In this document: piece after piece, positions 1-7,690 of the stretch
Numbering within the stretch: the first letter of the stretch is position 1
Layout of the letters: each line of letters begins with the position of its first letter
From: SXZD01 sp034680345
Lineage (GTDB): Bacteria; Pseudomonadota; Gammaproteobacteria; Burkholderiales; Burkholderiaceae_B
DNA: 64,000 nt
Reading direction: 5' to 3'
NCBI GenBank assembly: GCA_034680345.1
Contig: JAXISZ010000003.1
Location: 62,001 to 126,000, forward strand
The notes under the pieces: model-generated
The model's database searches: none
Seen by the model: the letters and a program-made list of their open reading frames with translations, nothing else
Told to the model about the DNA's origin: nothing
Position numbers and translations under genes: made by a program

Positions 1-1047
1 AGTACCATGCGAGTTGAGCCATCAGAGCAAAATTTAGAGGGCGAATTGCTTTTTTCTGCAATTGTTGAGGTGTTTCCTGAAGTTAAATTGGGAGATTTAG
101 CTGAATTAGAGTTAGAAAAAGTAGCGTGTGAGATTGGCGACAACGAAATTGACAGCACTATCACTATTTTGCGTAAACAGCGCCAAACATTCATCGATAT
201 TGGTGATCGGCCTGCGCAGCAAGATGATCGTTTGACTGTTGATTTTTTTGGAAAAATTGATGATGTTGCGTTTGATGGCGGAACCTCTACCGATTTTGTT
301 TTTGTTCTTGGTGGTAAGCAGATGTTGCCAGCGTTTGAAGAAGCAGCTTTTGGAATGTCTCTTCAAGAAACAAAGACTTTTGATTTGTCTTTCCCTGAAA
401 ACTATCATGGTAAAGAAGTGGCTGGAAAAACTGCCCAATTCACCCTTACAATTAAAAAAATTGAGGCGCCAGTTTTACCTGATTTAACAGACGATTTCGC
501 TAAATTATTAGGTGTGGAGGCTGGCACTATTGATGCGCTGCGCGAAGATGTACGTGTTAACCTCAGCCGCGAAATTAAAAATCGTTTGTTAAATCGTAAT
601 AAAGAAATAGTTATGGATGGTTTAATCAAACTGTCCGATTTTGAATTGCCAAAATCTTTAGTTCAAACAGAGTGTGAGCACTTAATTGAGCGTGTTCGTC
701 AGGAATATAAAGACAGGGGAATGTCTAATTTGGACAGTATGAATTTACCCGCCGATCTTTTTAAAGATCAGGCACAACGCCGTGTTCGTCTAGCTTTGAT
801 CGTTTCTGATTTGGTAAAAACTGAAAACTTAAAGGCTAAACAAGAGCAAATTCGCCTGTATATTGAAGATATTTCAAAAAGCTACGAGGACCCTTCTGAA
901 GTATTAGATTACTATTTAGCAGATTCCAGTAAGATTGCAGAAGTAGATGCGATTGTTGTTGAGCAAAATGTTGTTGACTGGGTGCTATCAAAAGCGAAGG
1001 TCACTGTAAAAAATCTAACATTTGAAGAAATAATGGGAAATAATTGA
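1..1047 (+). CDS. tig: Trigger factor, 5' end cut by the window edge
   Basis: Ribosome-bound chaperone and peptidyl-prolyl isomerase that receives nascent chains. The reading frame is open from base 1, so the visible ATG at base 7 is internal; about 90 residues of the N-terminal ribosome-binding domain lie outside the window. The visible part starts near the end of that domain, continues with the FKBP-like PPIase domain (about residues 60-155 of the visible part, with the GDRPAQQDDRLTVDF stretch and PAFEEAAFGM), and ends with the helical C-terminal domain. The stop codon is immediately before clpP, which fits the usual tig-clpP-clpX-lon order. Identification is firm from domain order and context. 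Confidence 0.95.
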   Translation, partial: STMRVEPSEQNLEGELLFSAIVEVFPEVKLGDLAELELEKVACEIGDNEIDSTITILRKQRQTFIDIGDRPAQQDDRLTVDFFGKIDDVAFDGGTSTDFVFVLGGKQMLPAFEEAAFGMSLQETKTFDLSFPENYHGKEVAGKTAQFTLTIKKIEAPVLPDLTDDFAKLLGVEAGTIDALREDVRVNLSREIKNRLLNRNKEIVMDGLIKLSDFELPKSLVQTECEHLIERVRQEYKDRGMSNLDSMNLPADLFKDQAQRRVRLALIVSDLVKTENLKAKQEQIRLYIEDISKSYEDPSEVLDYYLADSSKIAEVDAIVVEQNVVDWVLSKAKVTVKNLTFEEIMGNN

Positions 1048-1049
1048 AA

Positions 1050-1712
1050 ATGAACTATAACCCGCGTATGCCTTTACAAACTGGCGATAACCATTTTAAT
1101 TCAGATATTCAAGCCAATCTTTATGTGCCCATGGTGGTAGAGCAGAGTGGTCGTGGTGAACGTGCTTATGACATTTACTCAAGGTTGTTAAAAGAGCGGG
1201 TTATATTCCTTGTTGGACCAATCAACGACGCCGTTGCTAATGTTGTTGTGGCCCAATTGTTGTTTTTAGAATCTGAAAATCCAGACAAAGATATTTCTTT
1301 ATATATTAATAGTCCAGGGGGTTCGGTTTCCGCTGGTTTGGCTATTTATGACACAATGAAATTCATTAAACCCGACGTCTCCACCTTGTGTACTGGATTA
1401 GCTGCAAGTATGGGGGCTTTTTTATTATCATCAGGAACTAAGGGTAAGCGTTTTTCATTACCTAACTCACGAATTATGATTCATCAGCCTCTGGGCGGAG
1501 TTCAAGGACAAGCTTCAGATATTGAGATACATGCAAAAGAAATTCTATATTTGCGTGAGCGTTTAAATGCGATCTTGGCCGCAAACACTGCTCAAGAAAT
1601 CAAGCGTATTGCAAAAGACACTGATAGAGATAATTTTTTGTCAGCTCAGGAGTCTGTAAATTATGGGCTAATAGATCGTGTTTTAGAGAAACGTGGCGAA
1701 TTGAATGTTTAA
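1050..1712 (+). CDS. clpP: ATP-dependent Clp protease proteolytic subunit ClpP
   Basis: Serine peptidase that forms the tetradecameric barrel of ClpXP/ClpAP in the cytoplasm. The Ser-His-Asp triad is visible as S120 in GLAASMGAF, H145 in MIHQP and D194 in DTDRDNF (numbering from ATG 1050), with the same spacing as the E. coli enzyme. I chose ATG 1050, 2 bases after the tig stop; a TTG at 1044 overlapping that stop and an ATG at 1068 are alternatives. Length of 220 residues is normal, including a short N-terminal propeptide-like leader. It lies directly upstream of its unfoldase partner clpX and is probably co-transcribed with tig. Confidence 0.96.
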   Translation: MNYNPRMPLQTGDNHFNSDIQANLYVPMVVEQSGRGERAYDIYSRLLKERVIFLVGPINDAVANVVVAQLLFLESENPDKDISLYINSPGGSVSAGLAIYDTMKFIKPDVSTLCTGLAASMGAFLLSSGTKGKRFSLPNSRIMIHQPLGGVQGQASDIEIHAKEILYLRERLNAILAANTAQEIKRIAKDTDRDNFLSAQESVNYGLIDRVLEKRGELNV

Positions 1713-1758
1713 CCCCAGTTTGAGGGGTGTGTGCTTATTTTTGTACAGTGATACTGTA
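1712..1758 (+). other. Small dyads between clpP and clpX
   Basis: A 5-bp stem (ACCCC 1712-1716 with GGGGT 1724-1728) precedes a loose T-rich stretch and could be a weak terminator or processing hairpin. A second dyad, TACAGT (1744-1749) and ACTGTA (1753-1758) around GAT, follows. No function is assigned; both are seen only as symmetry. Confidence 0.3.
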
Positions 1759-1819
1759 AAACAATAATTTTTATCATTAGCAAGCTTAGAAAGCACCGTT
1801 GAGGTATTAGGAGCTCATT

Positions 1820-3088
1820 ATGTCAGAAAAAAAAAGTTCTAGCGAAAAGTTACTTTATTGTTCTTTTTGCGGAAAAAGTCAGCATGAGGTTAAAAAACTG
1901 ATTGCAGGTCCTTCTGTTTTTATATGTGATGAGTGTATTGACCTTTGTAACGACATTATCCATGATGAGTCCGAATCAAACGATGTAACACCGACTGCTG
2001 GGGATTTGCCATCACCTGCTGAAATTAGACAGACGCTAGATCAGTATGTTGTCGGTCAAGACAGAGCTAAAAAAATACTTGCTGTTGCTGTATATAACCA
2101 TTACAAAAGATTGCGCCATCATAATAAAAAAGATGAGGTGGAACTGACTAAGAGTAATATCCTTTTGGTTGGTCCAACTGGTTCAGGTAAAACATTACTG
2201 GCTCAGTCTTTAGCGCGTTTATTGAATGTTCCTTTTGTAATTGCTGATGCCACAACATTAACCGAGGCTGGTTACGTCGGTGAAGATGTTGAAAATATTA
2301 TTCAAAAATTATTGCAAAATTGCAATTATGAAGTTGAAAAAGCACAGCGTGGTATTGTTTATATAGATGAGATAGATAAAATCTCTAGAAAATCAGACAA
2401 TCCTTCCATCACCCGTGACGTTTCTGGTGAAGGTGTTCAGCAAGCTTTGCTTAAATTGATCGAAGGCACTGTTGCCTCTATTCCCCCTCAGGGTGGGCGT
2501 AAACATCCCAACCAAGATTTCGTACAAGTTGACACAACCAATATTTTATTTATTTGTGGTGGTGCTTTTGAAGGCCTAGATAAAGTCATTCGAAATCGTT
2601 CCGAAAAGTCGGGTATTGGTTTTGCTGCTCAGGTTCAGTCAAAAAAAGATACCAATGTAGGAAAATTATTGGCAGATGTTGAGCCTGAAGATTTAATTAA
2701 ATTTGGGATTATTCCTGAGCTTGTAGGGCGTTTACCGGTTCTTGCAACCTTGGATGAGCTAGATGAAGCTGCTTTAATACAAATATTGGTAGAGCCTAAA
2801 AATGCACTGGTTAAGCAGTATCAACGATTGTTAAACATGGATGGCGCTGAGCTTGAGTTCAGGCCAGAAGCTTTGAAAGCGATTGCATTTCAAGCAATTA
2901 AACGAAAAACTGGTGCTCGTGGTTTACGTTCAATTGTTGAGCAAGCTTTACTTGAAATTATGTATGATCTTCCAAATAAACATGGGGTAAAAAAGGTGGT
3001 TGTTGATGAAACAACCATCACGGGGGATGGCTGTCCATTGTTAATATATGAAGATCAAGCTAAAGTCGCAGGAAAAAAAGATGTGTAA
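1820..3088 (+). CDS. clpX: ATP-dependent Clp protease ATP-binding subunit ClpX
   Basis: AAA+ unfoldase that selects substrates, translocates them and docks on ClpP. Visible features, in order: N-terminal C4 zinc-binding domain (C14, C17, C36, C39), Walker A GPTGSGKT at 118-125, GYVG pore loop at 151-154, Walker B at 179-186 (IVYIDEID), RKH pore loop at 227-229 and the ClpP-docking IGF loop at 266-268. The 422-residue length is normal for ClpX. Start ATG 1820 is preceded by TAGGAGC at a good distance. It follows clpP by about 107 bases and precedes lon, so this segment holds two of the main cytoplasmic AAA+ proteolytic systems. Confidence 0.97.
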   Translation: MSEKKSSSEKLLYCSFCGKSQHEVKKLIAGPSVFICDECIDLCNDIIHDESESNDVTPTAGDLPSPAEIRQTLDQYVVGQDRAKKILAVAVYNHYKRLRHHNKKDEVELTKSNILLVGPTGSGKTLLAQSLARLLNVPFVIADATTLTEAGYVGEDVENIIQKLLQNCNYEVEKAQRGIVYIDEIDKISRKSDNPSITRDVSGEGVQQALLKLIEGTVASIPPQGGRKHPNQDFVQVDTTNILFICGGAFEGLDKVIRNRSEKSGIGFAAQVQSKKDTNVGKLLADVEPEDLIKFGIIPELVGRLPVLATLDELDEAALIQILVEPKNALVKQYQRLLNMDGAELEFRPEALKAIAFQAIKRKTGARGLRSIVEQALLEIMYDLPNKHGVKKVVVDETTITGDGCPLLIYEDQAKVAGKKDV

Positions 3089-3118
3089 AAAATAACGTTA
3101 AAAAAACGTTAAAGCGGA

Positions 3119-3143
3119 CTTGAAACTGGGAGTTTTGCCCAAA
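3119..3143 (+). promoter_or_regulatory. Putative sigma-32 (heat-shock) promoter of lon
   Basis: CTTGAAA at 3119-3125 and CCCAAA at 3138-3143 resemble the RpoH consensus (CTTGAA, 13-15 bases, CCCCAT). There are 13 bases between CTTGAA and CCC. The element lies about 30 bases upstream of the lon start codon, where heat-shock control of lon is expected. The -10 element deviates from the consensus, so this is inference from pattern and position. An inverted repeat TAACGTT/AACGTTA lies just upstream at 3093-3111. Confidence 0.5.
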
Positions 3144-3174
3144 CCTCTTAAATACTAATTAAACAGGTGTAAAA

Positions 3175-5586
3175 ATGTCCGTCAATCCCATATCAGACCG
3201 GCAAATTGATTTGCCCTTATTGCCCCTTCGTGATGTCGTGGTATTTCCACATATGGTCATACCTTTGTTTGTTGGGCGTATTAAATCAATCAAAGCACTT
3301 GAAGTTGCGATGGAGCAAGACAAAACCATTTTATTGGTTGCTCAACGTTCTGCATCAAAAGATGAGCCTAGCCCAGAGGATATGCATGATATTGGTTGCG
3401 TAGCTAATATTTTGCAAATGTTAAAATTACCAGATGGTACGGTCAAAGTTCTTGTTGAAGGGTTGCAGCGCGCAAAGCTTCAACAAATCGTTGATACAAA
3501 TTCTTATTTTTCTGGAATTGCTGTACCTATACTACTTGACTCAACTTCAACATCAGAGACTGAAGCAATACGTCGTGCATTGCTTGCCCAGTTTGATCAA
3601 TACATTAAATTAAATAAAAAAATAGCTCCTGAAATTCTCGCCTCTCTCAACAGTGTGGAAGAGGTAGGTCGCCTATCAGACATGATTGCAGCGCACATGC
3701 CGCTAAAATTAGAGCAAAAGCAAAATATCCTTGAAATTTCTGGTGTTAGTCAGCGTTTAGAGCATTTGCTAAACCTGCTTGAAACAGAGATTGATATTCT
3801 GCAAGTTGAAAAACGTATTCGGGGTCGCGTTAAGCGTCAAATGGAGAAGAGTCAACGAGAATATTACTTAAATGAACAAGTTAAGGCTATTCAAAAAGAG
3901 TTGGGAGAAGGAGAGGACGGCGCTGATATAGAGGAGCTGGAGCGTAAAATTAAATCGGCTCGCATGAGTAAAGAAGCAGAAAAAAAAGCAGAAGCCGAAC
4001 TAAAAAAGTTACGATTAATGTCTCCAATGTCAGCTGAAGCCACTGTAGTTCGTAATTACATAGATACGGTAGTGAATCTTCCATGGCGGAAAAAAACTAA
4101 AATTTCTATTGATCTGAGTAAGGCGGAAAACGTGCTTAATGAAGATCATTATGGTTTAGAAAAAGTTAAAGAACGTATTGTTGAGTATCTGGCAGTACAA
4201 CAACGGGTTGATAAATTAAAAGCGCCTATTTTGTGTTTGGTTGGCCCTCCAGGGGTAGGTAAAACATCTCTTGGTCAGTCGGTGGCTAAAGCCACTAATC
4301 GTAAATTTATACGCATGGCTTTGGGGGGGGTGCGTGACGAAGCAGAAATTCGTGGACATCGTCGCACTTACATAGGTTCAATGCCTGGTAAGGTTTTACA
4401 ATCTCTTAGTAAAGTTGGGGTTCGAAACCCACTTTTTTTGTTAGATGAAATAGATAAAATGGGCATGGACTTTCGTGGTGATCCAGCTTCAGCCTTATTA
4501 GAAGTTTTAGATCCAGAGCAAAATAATGCTTTTGTGGATCACTATGTTGAAGTGGAGTACGATCTTTCTGATGTGATGTTTGTTGCAACCGCCAATACAT
4601 TGAATATTCCGCCTGCTCTGTTAGATCGTATGGAGGTTATTCGTCTTTCTGGGTACACAGAAGACGAAAAGGTTAGCATCACTCAAAAATATTTATTACC
4701 CAAGCAAATGAAAAGCAATGGGGTTAAGGTTGATGAGTTAAACCTTTCTGAGGCAGCAATTCGAGAAATCATTCGCTTTTATACTCGAGAAGCTGGGGTT
4801 AGGGGGTTAGAGCGTGAAATTAGTAAAATTTGTCGTAAAGTTGTTCGGCAAATTTTGCTTAAAGATCAATCCAAAAAGATATCTGTTACGCCCAAAAATT
4901 TAGATAAATTTTTAGGGGTTCGTCGTTATTTCTATGGTGTTGCTGAAAAGAAAAATCAAGTTGGGCAAGTTACGGGTTTAGCTTGGACTGAAGTTGGTGG
5001 CGATTTACTTACTATAGAAACAGTTGCAATGCCTGGTAAAGGGGTCATCACACGCACAGGCAGTTTGGGTGATGTTATGAAAGAGTCTGTTGAGGCGGCG
5101 CGCACAGTTGTTCGTTCAAGGGCCAAGCCTTTGGGGATTTTAGACGAATTATTTGAAAAACGAGATCTTCATGTGCACGTTCCAGAGGGAGCCACGCCTA
5201 AAGACGGTCCTTCTGCTGGTATTGCTATGACTACAGCATTGGTATCAACCTTAACGGGTATTCCGGTAAAGGCAGATGTGGCTATGACTGGTGAAATAAC
5301 ATTACGTGGGGAGGTTTTGGCCATTGGTGGGCTTAAAGAAAAATTGCTAGCAGCGCACCGTGGTGGAATTAAAATGGTTTTGATTCCCGAGGAGAACGTG
5401 AAAGATCTCGCTGAAATTCCTGACAATGTTAAGAATCATTTAGAGATTTTACCTGTTAAATGGATTGATCAAGTTTTATTACATGCGCTTGAAAGCCAAC
5501 CGCAGCCATTGGTTGATAGTAATCAAGCCACTGCAAATGTGCCAGATGTATCTACTTCGTCGTCAACGACATCGATTACCCATTGA
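3175..5586 (+). CDS. lon: ATP-dependent protease Lon (LonA)
   Basis: Cytoplasmic homo-oligomeric AAA+ protease that degrades misfolded and regulatory proteins. The order is: N-terminal LON substrate-binding domain beginning with LPLLPLRDVVVFPHMV, a coiled-coil region around residues 190-285, the AAA+ module with Walker A GPPGVGKT at 357-364, and the C-terminal protease domain with Ser680 in PKDGPSAG and the catalytic lysine in GGLKEK (K723 by spacing to the E. coli Ser-Lys dyad). At 803 residues it is slightly longer than E. coli Lon because of a Ser/Thr-rich tail. Start ATG 3175 follows CAGGTGTAAAA. A sigma-32-like promoter lies immediately upstream. Two tRNA genes follow. Confidence 0.97.
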   Translation: MSVNPISDRQIDLPLLPLRDVVVFPHMVIPLFVGRIKSIKALEVAMEQDKTILLVAQRSASKDEPSPEDMHDIGCVANILQMLKLPDGTVKVLVEGLQRAKLQQIVDTNSYFSGIAVPILLDSTSTSETEAIRRALLAQFDQYIKLNKKIAPEILASLNSVEEVGRLSDMIAAHMPLKLEQKQNILEISGVSQRLEHLLNLLETEIDILQVEKRIRGRVKRQMEKSQREYYLNEQVKAIQKELGEGEDGADIEELERKIKSARMSKEAEKKAEAELKKLRLMSPMSAEATVVRNYIDTVVNLPWRKKTKISIDLSKAENVLNEDHYGLEKVKERIVEYLAVQQRVDKLKAPILCLVGPPGVGKTSLGQSVAKATNRKFIRMALGGVRDEAEIRGHRRTYIGSMPGKVLQSLSKVGVRNPLFLLDEIDKMGMDFRGDPASALLEVLDPEQNNAFVDHYVEVEYDLSDVMFVATANTLNIPPALLDRMEVIRLSGYTEDEKVSITQKYLLPKQMKSNGVKVDELNLSEAAIREIIRFYTREAGVRGLEREISKICRKVVRQILLKDQSKKISVTPKNLDKFLGVRRYFYGVAEKKNQVGQVTGLAWTEVGGDLLTIETVAMPGKGVITRTGSLGDVMKESVEAARTVVRSRAKPLGILDELFEKRDLHVHVPEGATPKDGPSAGIAMTTALVSTLTGIPVKADVAMTGEITLRGEVLAIGGLKEKLLAAHRGGIKMVLIPEENVKDLAEIPDNVKNHLEILPVKWIDQVLLHALESQPQPLVDSNQATANVPDVSTSSSTTSITH

Positions 5587-5643
5587 TTTAATTATAAATT
5601 GTTTTTTAAGTGAGGAATGATATACAGAAATAGGTTGGCCAAT

Positions 5644-5672
5644 TTGCAGTAAATAACTAATTTGTATATAAT
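5644..5672 (+). promoter_or_regulatory. Sigma-70-type promoter of the tRNA-Val/tRNA-Asp unit
   Basis: TTGCAG (5644-5649) and a perfect TATAAT (5667-5672) are separated by 17 bases. The pair ends about 42 bases upstream of the mature tRNA-Val 5' end and lies after the lon stop, so it fits a strong stable-RNA promoter. Confidence 0.65.
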
Positions 5673-5714
5673 TTTGTTTTTAGTAATTAAAAAGCTAAAA
5701 AGTTAAAAATACTT

Positions 5715-5790
5715 GGGTGCTTAGCTCAGTTGGTAGAGCAGCGCCCTTACAAGGCGTAGGTCGGGAGTTCGAGTCTCTCAGCACCCACCA
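5715..5790 (+). tRNA. tRNA-Val (anticodon TAC)
   Basis: A full cloverleaf can be drawn: acceptor stem GGGTGCT pairs with AGCACCC, D-arm contains TAGCTCAGTTGGTAGAGCA, the anticodon loop CTTACAA carries TAC, and the T-arm contains GTTCGAGTC. The encoded CCA end is at 5788-5790. It is very close to E. coli tRNA-Val(TAC) in the anticodon arm. The next tRNA begins 17 bases later, so both are probably one transcript. Confidence 0.95.
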
Positions 5791-5807
5791 AGTGTTTTTT
5801 TAAATTT

Positions 5808-5884
5808 GGAGTGGTAGTTCAGTTGGTCAGAATACCGGCCTGTCACGCCGGGGGTCGCGGGTTCGAGCCCCGTCCACTCCGCCA
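5808..5884 (+). tRNA. tRNA-Asp (anticodon GTC)
   Basis: Acceptor stem GGAGTGG pairs with CCACTCC, the anticodon loop CTGTCAC carries GTC, the T-arm reads GCGGGTTCGAGCCCCGT, and CCA is encoded at 5882-5884. It is co-transcribed with the preceding tRNA-Val and followed by a strong terminator. Confidence 0.95.
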
Positions 5885-5890
5885 AAATAC

Positions 5891-5932
5891 AAAAATCTCA
5901 TTGACAATTTTACGTCAGTGAGATTTTTTTTT
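5891..5932 (+). terminator. Rho-independent terminator of the tRNA pair
   Basis: AATCTCATTGAC and GTCAGTGAGATT form a 12-bp stem with one G-T pair around a short loop, followed directly by a run of T. This is a textbook intrinsic terminator for the tRNA transcript. Confidence 0.85.
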
Positions 5933-6436
5933 CTTTAGGTTTTTGGTCCTTTGGGTTTTTCGTACTGTTGCTTTATTTTAATCTTTTTGTGTCATCTTTT
6001 AATTTAGCCTATGGTATGTAATGAATGTAAGCTCTTGGAAAACTGCACTGTAAGCAACTTTCGGTAAATTGCCCTATGACCTATGTGCAGTTCAGCCAAA
6101 ACAAAAGATCCTAGATTTTTTCTATTGGGTCAGTACAATCACCCATGATAACGGTAAGTAATTTGCGAATTACAAGATAATTGATGATGTTTTAAATCCA
6201 GTTAGTTATTTTGCAAATCTATTTTATAGCAATTAAACTGGCTTATTTTGCTTAATTGCCTATTTTTTTTGCTGTTCGATTGACTTAATTTGAATCAAAG
6301 ACTTAGACGAGATTACATGTTCTTTTTCCACATTGTTAGTGGATAAATGTTCTTTTAGTTTATAACATTTCTATTTAAATTGTATTCATTTATTTTTCAA
6401 ATAAAGTATTTGTATTGAGAGTTGGGTATAAAAAGG
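5933..6436. other. About 500 bases with no gene, upstream of the efflux operon
   Basis: I see no credible coding frame on either strand. The stretch is AT-rich and holds an 8-bp inverted repeat with a 36-base gap (AACTGCAC at 6041-6048, GTGCAGTT at 6085-6092) and a repeated TTATTTTGC further on. It presumably carries the promoter and control region of the efflux operon, but I could not single out a convincing promoter. Confidence 0.4.
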
Positions 6437-7669
6437 ATGACAAAAATTCGAAAATTATTTACAAAATTGATTAAAAATTGGCGTTTTTTAATTTTTTTTA
6501 TATTTTTAGCTTGTCTTATAGTCTTTATTTTAATTAAATTAGGATTGCTGGGTTTTAATTATTCATTTCAATACAGCAAAGCCAATGGTAAAAAAAATGG
6601 GGCAGAGCGCTCTGAATTTGTCAAAACTGCTAAAGTTGAACTGCGAGATCAAATAGAGGCACTGGAAACAGTTGGAACCTTAAAACCGGAGTATTTCAGT
6701 GTGGTACGGCCACGCGTTGAAGGCTTGATTCGAACTTTACATTTTCAGGAAGGTCAATGGGTAAAGGCTGGGCAATTATTAGCCCAGCTAGATTCAGAGT
6801 CTTTTCAATATGCTTTGCAAGTCGCACAATCGCAATTGGAACGAGAACAGGCTGCTTTGGTTAGCGCAAAACATGAGCTACAGCGATTAAAAAAAATGGC
6901 AGACGCACAAGCCGTTTCAGCTCAACAGTTAGATCAGCAAGTTGCTTTAGTCAGTCAATTAAACGCGACCGTTCAGGCGCAAAGTGCTGTGCGCGACCAA
7001 GCCCGTTTAAATTTATCTTATACCAAAGTGCGGGCACCTGTAAGCGGACAAATTGGTTTGCGTCAAGTTGATATCGGCAATTTAGTGCGCCCGACAGATA
7101 TTAATGGCTTGGCCAGCATTGTTCAAACAAATAATTTTTGGGTTGACTTTGCGATTGCTCAGCGTTTTTGGCCAAGAATTCAAGGCAGCATGCAACTCTC
7201 AAAAGCAAATCAATTTAATTTTTTACAAGTAGAAATACTAGATCGGTCAACACGGGAAATCATAACAAAAGGCAGTGTAGTTGCCAAAGATAATATTATA
7301 GATTCTGCCACTGGCACAATACGCTTTAAAGCCAAATTACAAGGAAATTTTAATAATTGGTTGCCTAATCAATTGTTGGGTGTTCGTTTAATATTGCAAA
7401 CGCATTCACAACTATTAACCGTGCCAATTCAGGCGGTACAGTTCGGTCAGTCTGGAACGTATGTATGGGTGCTCAGCGAAAATCGTCAAGTGCGTAGGGT
7501 GGCCGTTCAAACTGGTATACAAGACAAAGGTTATATTGCAATTACAGGCGACCTAAAATCAAATGACAATGTGGTGGTGGTTGGAACGGACCGTTTGCGT
7601 GAAGGGCAAAAAGTACGAATAGCTCAGCCGCTTGCACTTTTGTCTGTTGATGAAAAAAAACTCACGTAA
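6437..7669 (+). CDS. mdtA: RND efflux periplasmic adaptor (MdtA/MuxA type)
   Basis: Membrane-fusion protein linking inner-membrane RND pumps to the outer-membrane channel. Residues about 13-35 form a single N-terminal membrane anchor. Then come a beta-barrel/lipoyl half-motif (VEGLIRTLHFQEGQWVKAG), an alpha-helical hairpin, the second lipoyl half (VRAPVSGQIGLR) and the membrane-proximal domain with VVVGTDRLREGQKV. The length of about 410 residues is usual. I chose ATG 6437; TTG 6422 in the same frame is possible, and neither has an ideal ribosome binding site. It is the first gene of a three-gene operon with two RND pumps, the arrangement of mdtABC in enterics and muxABC-opmB in Pseudomonas. 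The substrate cannot be read from sequence. The symbol is by analogy. Confidence 0.85.
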   Translation: MTKIRKLFTKLIKNWRFLIFFIFLACLIVFILIKLGLLGFNYSFQYSKANGKKNGAERSEFVKTAKVELRDQIEALETVGTLKPEYFSVVRPRVEGLIRTLHFQEGQWVKAGQLLAQLDSESFQYALQVAQSQLEREQAALVSAKHELQRLKKMADAQAVSAQQLDQQVALVSQLNATVQAQSAVRDQARLNLSYTKVRAPVSGQIGLRQVDIGNLVRPTDINGLASIVQTNNFWVDFAIAQRFWPRIQGSMQLSKANQFNFLQVEILDRSTREIITKGSVVAKDNIIDSATGTIRFKAKLQGNFNNWLPNQLLGVRLILQTHSQLLTVPIQAVQFGQSGTYVWVLSENRQVRRVAVQTGIQDKGYIAITGDLKSNDNVVVVGTDRLREGQKVRIAQPLALLSVDEKKLT

Positions 7670-7690
7670 ACATCACGCCAATTAATTTAA

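Noticed and set aside
1744..1758. Possible LexA box upstream of clpX
   Set aside because: The half-sites are ACAGT then ACTGT, the reverse order of CTGT-N8-ACAG, and the spacing is wrong.
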